A DNA stretch of 52,490 nt, taken from assembly GCA_903892515.1 (NCBI GenBank), contig CAITIS010000060.1, positions 1-52,490 on the forward strand, given 5' to 3'. Under the pieces are notes generated by a model. The model made no database searches. It saw only the letters and a program-made list of their open reading frames with translations, and had not been told where the DNA came from. Source of the DNA: an uncultured Planctomycetota bacterium (GTDB lineage: Bacteria; Planctomycetota; Phycisphaerae; SM23-33). Both the position numbers and the translations under genes were made by a program. Below, piece by piece: positions 47,303 to 52,490 of this stretch. Each line of letters opens with the position of its first letter. Position 1 is the stretch's first letter.

Positions 47303-48265
47303 ATGGCGGCTACGGAGACGATGAGAGCGAAGGCTGCAACGGGGATCAAGTCGAGGATGGTGTCGAAGCTTAGCGGAAAAGATGCTCTGGATGACCTGAC
47401 AGTTGAGGAGCGCCGGCTGTACGCATCCTTGCCAGAGAAGATGGACTTCGTGCCCAATCCTTCCTTCGAGCTTGAACAGACTGAGGAAGAACTCTTCGGC
47501 GAGCACGCCGAGGATGTGCCCGTGCCGCGCTGGCGGCAATATCCCGAACTGGACGAGGATGCCGAGGACGAGCCCAAGGCCCGCACCCAACTCACGCGCA
47601 AGCAGGAGACAGTGCTGTTCCTGCGGTACAACTATGCCCGCTTCCGCCTGACCACGCTGGTGACCGCGCAGCGAAAGCGTTTTGCGGCCAGGCGGGTCGA
47701 AGAGATCCTGCACTGGTATCGCCAGTCGCTGATCTATCGGGCGGCCTTGACCAACGCGAACATGGCGCTGGTGGTGGCGATGGCCAAGCGGACACGCATC
47801 AACTCGGTGGAGTTCGGCGAGTTGGTCAGCGAAGGCAACATGGCCTTGTTGCGAGCGGTGGATAAGTTCGACATTGCCCGCGGCTTTAAGTTCTCGACGT
47901 ACGCCTGCCGGGCGATTCTCAAGTCCTTCAACCGGCTGGCGACCAAGACCGGCACGTACCGCCAGCACTTCCCGACCGAGTTCGACCCCGAGATGGAGCG
48001 GAGCGACGAGATGGACCGCCGCCACACCGATCAGCGGGAACTGGCCATCGAGGACTTGCAGCGGGTGCTGCTGGCCAACATGGCCGAACTGAGCGAGGTG
48101 GAGCGGACGGTGGTCGGAGCGCGCTTTGCCGTGGCGGGCAATCGCCAGGTACGCACACTGGAGGAAGTTGGCCGGCTGGTCGGGCTCTCCAAGGAACGCG
48201 TCCGGCAGGTGCAGAATGAGGCCCTGTCCAAGCTCCGCGAAGCCCTGGAAGAGCAGGCGGTGTAG
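47303..48265 (+). CDS. Short sigma-70-family factor
   Basis: A 320-residue sigma factor. The N-terminal 145 residues are acidic and not region 1.1-like. Region 2 runs from ALTNANMALVVAMAKRTRINS to FKFSTYACRAILKSFNRL (about 148-215), with the core-binding part FGELVSEGNMALLRAVDKFD. Region 4 ends the protein with a clear helix-turn-helix (TLEEVGRLVGLSKERVRQVQNEALSKLR). Region 3 is short or missing. The 2.4 segment CRAILKSFNR differs from the housekeeping WWIRQAI, so its promoters should differ. ATG 47303 follows GAGGA. Confidence 0.88.
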   Translation: MAATETMRAKAATGIKSRMVSKLSGKDALDDLTVEERRLYASLPEKMDFVPNPSFELEQTEEELFGEHAEDVPVPRWRQYPELDEDAEDEPKARTQLTRKQETVLFLRYNYARFRLTTLVTAQRKRFAARRVEEILHWYRQSLIYRAALTNANMALVVAMAKRTRINSVEFGELVSEGNMALLRAVDKFDIARGFKFSTYACRAILKSFNRLATKTGTYRQHFPTEFDPEMERSDEMDRRHTDQRELAIEDLQRVLLANMAELSEVERTVVGARFAVAGNRQVRTLEEVGRLVGLSKERVRQVQNEALSKLREALEEQAV

Positions 48266-48306
48266 GCCAGGAGAGTAGGTAAGCAGGATAAAGAGAAAAG
48301 ATCAGC

Positions 48307-48378
48307 CGACGCAGAGACGCAGAGGCACAGAGAAGAACAAGGCATTCAGTTGTTCTCTGAGTCTCCGAATCTCTGTGT
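48307..48378. terminator. CAGAG inverted repeat between convergent genes
   Basis: ACGCAGAGACGCAGAGGCACAGAGAAGAACAA and the complementary TTGTTCTCTGAG...ATCTCTGTGTCG form an imperfect stem between the sigma-factor and galK genes. It resembles the element at 14482-14567. Confidence 0.55.
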
Positions 48379-48437
48379 CGAAGCAGTTGGTTGTCTTCTG
48401 TGATCGTGCTTCTTTTCTGTGCTCGCGTCGTCAAGCT

Positions 48438-49571
<1,134 letters not shown>

Positions 49572-49627
49572 GCGTTCTCCTTGGAAGAGGGGAAATTAGC
49601 CGCCTTTGGCCAGGAGGTCAATCGGGA

Positions 49628-49655
49628 AGCGGGAAGCGGGAATCGGGAGTCGGTT
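49628..49655 (+). repeat. GGGAAGC/GGGAATC heptamer array
   Basis: GGGAAGC, GGGAAGC, GGGAATC, GGGAGTC, GG: four G3 runs with 4-nt loops, a clean intramolecular G-quadruplex pattern on the plus strand. It lies between the divergent galK and oxidoreductase genes. Confidence 0.8.
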
Positions 49656-49783
49656 GAGCGTAGGCTGGGTCGAGCGCCGTTGCGATGCCCACCTTCCCAA
49701 GGTCAGATACGCGCTTCAGGGAACCGGCTATCGGTTCGGCCGTCCAAACGCTACACTGGCCTTACCAGACAAAGGAACCATTC

Positions 49784-51028
49784 GTGAAACAAGTCACCAT
49801 GATTGTGGCCGGAGCGGGCGGGCGGGGATATGGGTTTGTCGACTATGCGCGGAAGCATCCCGACGAACTCAAGATCGTGGGTGTGGCCGAGCCGCGGCAG
49901 TTCTATCGCGAGCGGGTGGTCAACGAGCACGGCATTCCGGCCGAACACGTCTTTACCGACTGGAAGGACATGGCCAAGCTCGCCAAGTTCGCCGACTGCG
50001 TGGCCATCTGCACGCAGGACCCCATGCACGCCGATCCTGCCATTGCTTTCGCCGCCAAGGGCTATCACATGCTGCTGGAAAAGCCCATGGCCCCGAACGA
50101 GGCCGACTGCCGGCGGATCGTCCAGGCCGCGCTGGATGCTAAGATCATATTCGCTGTCTGCCATTCGATGCGTTACACCGAGTACACGCAGAAGCTCAAG
50201 GAACTGCTCGATAGCGGCGCCATCGGCGAGATCGTCAGCGTCCAGCACCTCGAGCCTGTGGGCTACTGGCACCAGGCGCACTCCTTCGTCCGCGGCAATT
50301 GGCGGAACGAGGCCGAGAGCTCGTTCATGCTGCTGGCCAAGAGCTGCCACGACTTGGACTGGCTGCGGTACATCGTGGGCCAGAAGTGCACGCGCGTCGC
50401 GTCCTTTGGCTCGCTGTTCCACTTCCGCAAAGATCGCAAGCCCGCCGAGGCCGGCGCCGCTATGCGCTGCACCGACTGCCCCATGGAAAGCAAGTGCGCC
50501 TACTCGGCCAAGAAGCTGTACCTGGGCAACCTGGCCCGCGGCAACGCCAAGTGGCCCGTCGATGTCGTCGCCCCCGTGGCCACCGAGGAAAACGTGCTCA
50601 AGGCCCTGCGCGAAGGGCCGTATGGCCGGTGCGTGTACGAGTGCGACAACGACGTGGTCGATCACCAGGTCGTGAGCATGAACTTCGCCGGCGGCCAGAC
50701 GGCGGTGTTCACCATGACGGCCTTCAACCAGGGCAGCAATCGCAAGACGCGCATCTTCGGCACCAAGGGCGAGATCACCGGAGATGGCGAGAAGATCTGG
50801 CGCTTTGACTTCCTCACCGACAAGGAGCAGGTGATCGACACTGCCGGAGCGGTGGTGGATGGCCACGGCGGCGGCGACTACTGGTTCGAGCACCGCTTCG
50901 TAAAGGCCGTGGCGACGAATGATCCGTCGCTGGTGCTTTCCGGGCCGCAGGAAACGCTGGAGTCGCACTTGATGGTCTTCGCCGCCGAGCGTTCGCGCAA
51001 GGAAGGCAAGATCGTAGAGGTTAAGTGA
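49784..51028 (+). CDS. Gfo/Idh/MocA-family oxidoreductase
   Basis: A 414-residue NAD(P)-dependent sugar or cyclitol dehydrogenase. The nucleotide-binding GAGGRGYG is at 10-17 and EKP at 99-101, with MHADPAIAFAAKGYHMLLEKP as family core. The second half has CTDCPMESKC, an extra Cys cluster seen in a subgroup of these enzymes. GTG 49784 follows AAAGGAA. It is followed by an AGE-type epimerase gene; the pair suggests sugar modification. Confidence 0.92.
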   Translation: MKQVTMIVAGAGGRGYGFVDYARKHPDELKIVGVAEPRQFYRERVVNEHGIPAEHVFTDWKDMAKLAKFADCVAICTQDPMHADPAIAFAAKGYHMLLEKPMAPNEADCRRIVQAALDAKIIFAVCHSMRYTEYTQKLKELLDSGAIGEIVSVQHLEPVGYWHQAHSFVRGNWRNEAESSFMLLAKSCHDLDWLRYIVGQKCTRVASFGSLFHFRKDRKPAEAGAAMRCTDCPMESKCAYSAKKLYLGNLARGNAKWPVDVVAPVATEENVLKALREGPYGRCVYECDNDVVDHQVVSMNFAGGQTAVFTMTAFNQGSNRKTRIFGTKGEITGDGEKIWRFDFLTDKEQVIDTAGAVVDGHGGGDYWFEHRFVKAVATNDPSLVLSGPQETLESHLMVFAAERSRKEGKIVEVK

Positions 51029-51032
51029 GGCA

Positions 51033-51085
51033 GGCCGGGGGCCGGAGGCCAGAGGCCAGAGAGGCGAGAGGTCAGAGGCCAGAGA
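51033..51085. repeat. AGAGGCC heptamer array
   Basis: GGAGGCC, AGAGGCC, AGAGAGGCG, AGAGGTC, AGAGGCC, AGAGATC: the same heptamers as at 45629-45655. The array runs up to the start codon of the next gene and supplies its purine-rich upstream region. Confidence 0.75.
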
Positions 51086-51088
51086 TCT

Positions 51089-52171
51089 ATGCTGAAGATC
51101 CCTGAATTGCTGGAGTTCTATCGCGGCCTGCTGACGGAGCAGGTTGTGCCGTCATTGACGGCTACGGCCAGTGTTGCCAAGGACCCGTGCTCGCAGTGGG
51201 GGGCTTTGTGGACATTCAGCAAGCTGTACAATCGCATCGAGCGCCGGCCTGAATGGCTCGACAAGGCGCGACAGATCGCCCAGGCATGCTCACCAGACGT
51301 GGCCAAAGGCATGACGACGGAAGAACAGCGGCCGGGCAATGTGTATGTCGATGCCCTCGCCATATATGCTCTGACAGAATTCGCCCGCGCCACGAACAAC
51401 ACTCCGGCCATAGACTTGGCGGTCAACTTGGCTGAGCGGGCGATAAGCCGACTTGAATCGCCGACGGACGCCCTGGCCGGTTGGCCCGAACCTGTGCCGA
51501 CTGACTGCAAGGTCCATAGTCTGCCAATGCGACTGGCCCTGTCAATGTGGGAACTTGGCCAGCACATTGACAATGAACGCTATCGGCGCGTGGCGTTGCA
51601 GATGCAGCAGGAGGTATTCACCTGCTTCTATCGCAAAGGCCGCGACCTGGTGCTGGAGCGAATGTCTCTGGACAACACCGAGTGTCTGTCGCCGCTGGGC
51701 ACGGTCGTGTTGCCGGGTCGCGTGATCGAGGACATGGCCTTTCAGATTCACATCGGCCGCGACCGGCACGACCGGCGGCTGACTCCTAAGGCCTGCGACA
51801 TGATCCTGCGCCACCTCGAACTTGGCTGGGATGCCCAGCAGAGCGGGCTATTCCTGGCCATTGATGCCGACAGAGCGGCCGAGCCTGACTGGCCGGCAGC
51901 CAAGAGCAAGTGTCTGCGCGACCACGTCAATGCCCTGTACGCCACGCTGCTGACATACGAGTACACCGGCGAAAAAGCGACGATGGAGTGGCACGAGACC
52001 GTGCGACAGTATTGCCTCGAACATTTCGCAATATCCAATGCGTCCAGGAGTGAAATAAATAATGCCAACGGCGAAACCAACACGCCAATCTGCGAAGACG
52101 AGTCGTTCCACCGCTCGCGTGCGATCATCTATTGCATTGACACATTGGAGCGGCTGGTAGAGTTCATTTGA
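51089..52171 (+). CDS. N-acylglucosamine 2-epimerase (AGE) family protein
   Basis: A 360-residue protein with the alpha6/alpha6-barrel helix pattern of the AGE family: SQWGALWTFSKLYNRI, VYVDALAIYALTEFARATNN, HSLPMRLALSMWELGQH, GRVIEDMAFQIHIGRDRHD, DHVNALYATLLTYEYTG. Key His and Glu residues are plausible but not assigned by eye. ATG 51089. The oxidoreductase just upstream suggests a shared sugar pathway. Confidence 0.8.
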   Translation: MLKIPELLEFYRGLLTEQVVPSLTATASVAKDPCSQWGALWTFSKLYNRIERRPEWLDKARQIAQACSPDVAKGMTTEEQRPGNVYVDALAIYALTEFARATNNTPAIDLAVNLAERAISRLESPTDALAGWPEPVPTDCKVHSLPMRLALSMWELGQHIDNERYRRVALQMQQEVFTCFYRKGRDLVLERMSLDNTECLSPLGTVVLPGRVIEDMAFQIHIGRDRHDRRLTPKACDMILRHLELGWDAQQSGLFLAIDADRAAEPDWPAAKSKCLRDHVNALYATLLTYEYTGEKATMEWHETVRQYCLEHFAISNASRSEINNANGETNTPICEDESFHRSRAIIYCIDTLERLVEFI

Positions 52172-52239
52172 GGCTGGGCATGCTCATGTAAATGTGGGGT
52201 GTGCCGCAGAGTCAATGTCCGCGAGTCAGCATTCTCAGT

Positions 52240-52355
52240 CCAAAAGGCCGCGATACTCTCGCGCCCTTTCAGGGCTGCGTGCTGATGCTTCGGACCCCTA
52301 GGGCGTCGCTGCGCTTGCCCTGGGCTGTATTCTCTGAGCCTTTCAGGCTCTAGAG
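52240..52355. repeat. Copy of the element flanking the pilin block
   Basis: GCGCCCTTTCAGGGCTGCG, CCTAGGGCGTCGCTGCGCTTGC, GCCCTGGGCTG and GAGCCTTTCAGGCTC match the elements at 25261-25362 and 36603-36698 but are more diverged. The repeat lies next to the IS630-type transposase end. Confidence 0.75.
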
Positions 52356-52365
52356 CGGTTCACCA

Positions 52366-52490
52366 TTATTCGTAGCGGCATCCACAGGAACTGAACCAGC
52401 CCTGAGCATCCGAGGCACAGACCGACTTCAAGGCCGCGGCGATGGCGTCGAGTAGGGCTTCCTCGGTCCGCGCCTTGGCCGAGCGGAGGA
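52366..52490 (-). CDS. IS630-family transposase, C-terminal part (cut by window edge)
   Basis: Forty codons to a TAA at 52366 read LRSAKARTEEALLDAIAAAL and then ...DAQGWFSSCGCRYE, the usual end of IS630-type DDE transposases. The remainder lies beyond the window, so intactness is unknown. Confidence 0.75.
   Translation of the reverse strand, partial: LRSAKARTEEALLDAIAAALKSVCASDAQGWFSSCGCRYE

Overview
The window is about 52 kb of high-GC bacterial chromosome. It reads as a planctomycete, probably Phycisphaerae-like. The evidence is a large run of prepilin genes with GFTLVELL-type N-termini, a very large GspK-like protein with a lamin-tail-like domain, a bacterial C2H2 zinc-finger protein, a divergent short sigma-70 factor, secreted DUF4832 and Gfo/Idh/MocA/AGE sugar genes, and intergenic spaces packed with degenerate repeats. 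The assignment is inferred from gene content; no rRNA or tRNA gene was found here.

Layout. 1-1.1 kb is repeat-filled spacer ending in a good sigma-70 promoter. 1.2-12.7 kb: Re-citrate/isopropylmalate-synthase-family enzyme, small unknown genes, an IS200-like/RAYT transposase between inverted REP-like repeats, ffh, a TPR gene overlapping a site-2 protease gene, dciA-like, cysK, and a XamI-type restriction-modification locus whose nuclease gene is collapsed by an internal deletion. 12.9-18.3 kb: exported DUF4832 protein, mnmE with a repeat-derived insertion, exported MsrB-MsrA, and a two-gene HEPN cassette. 18.8-36.5 kb: one type IV pilus/type II secretion-like block (two PilB/GspE ATPases, PilT, PilC/GspF, six prepilin-like proteins and a 1447-residue GspK-like protein). 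Secretin, PilM/N/O and prepilin peptidase are not here. 36.9-44.7 kb, mostly leftward: lipoprotein, murD, an M16 peptidase pair, C2H2 zinc-finger protein, AsmA-like protein. 44.8-52.5 kb: DUF547-like lipoprotein, MlaE permease plus DUF962 protein, sigma factor, galK, an oxidoreductase/epimerase pair, and the C-terminal end of an IS630-type transposase at the window edge.

How the genes work together. The 18.8-36.5 kb block is a coherent envelope machine: motor ATPases, inner-membrane platform, then a nearly gapless row of pseudopilin genes ending in gspK. MlaE, DUF962, AsmA-like, MurD and the lipoproteins point to envelope lipid and wall maintenance. GalK, the oxidoreductase and the AGE-type epimerase fit sugar metabolism.

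The most unusual feature is the repeat landscape. At least eight loci hold degenerate arrays with a 7-bp period, two hold arrays with a 10-bp period, and several palindromic dispersed families recur. Some of these have entered genes in frame: two prepilin leaders (24-bp x5 and 33-bp x2-3 units) and the G domain of MnmE. Copies of one ~100-bp element bracket the pseudopilin/GspK block as direct repeats.
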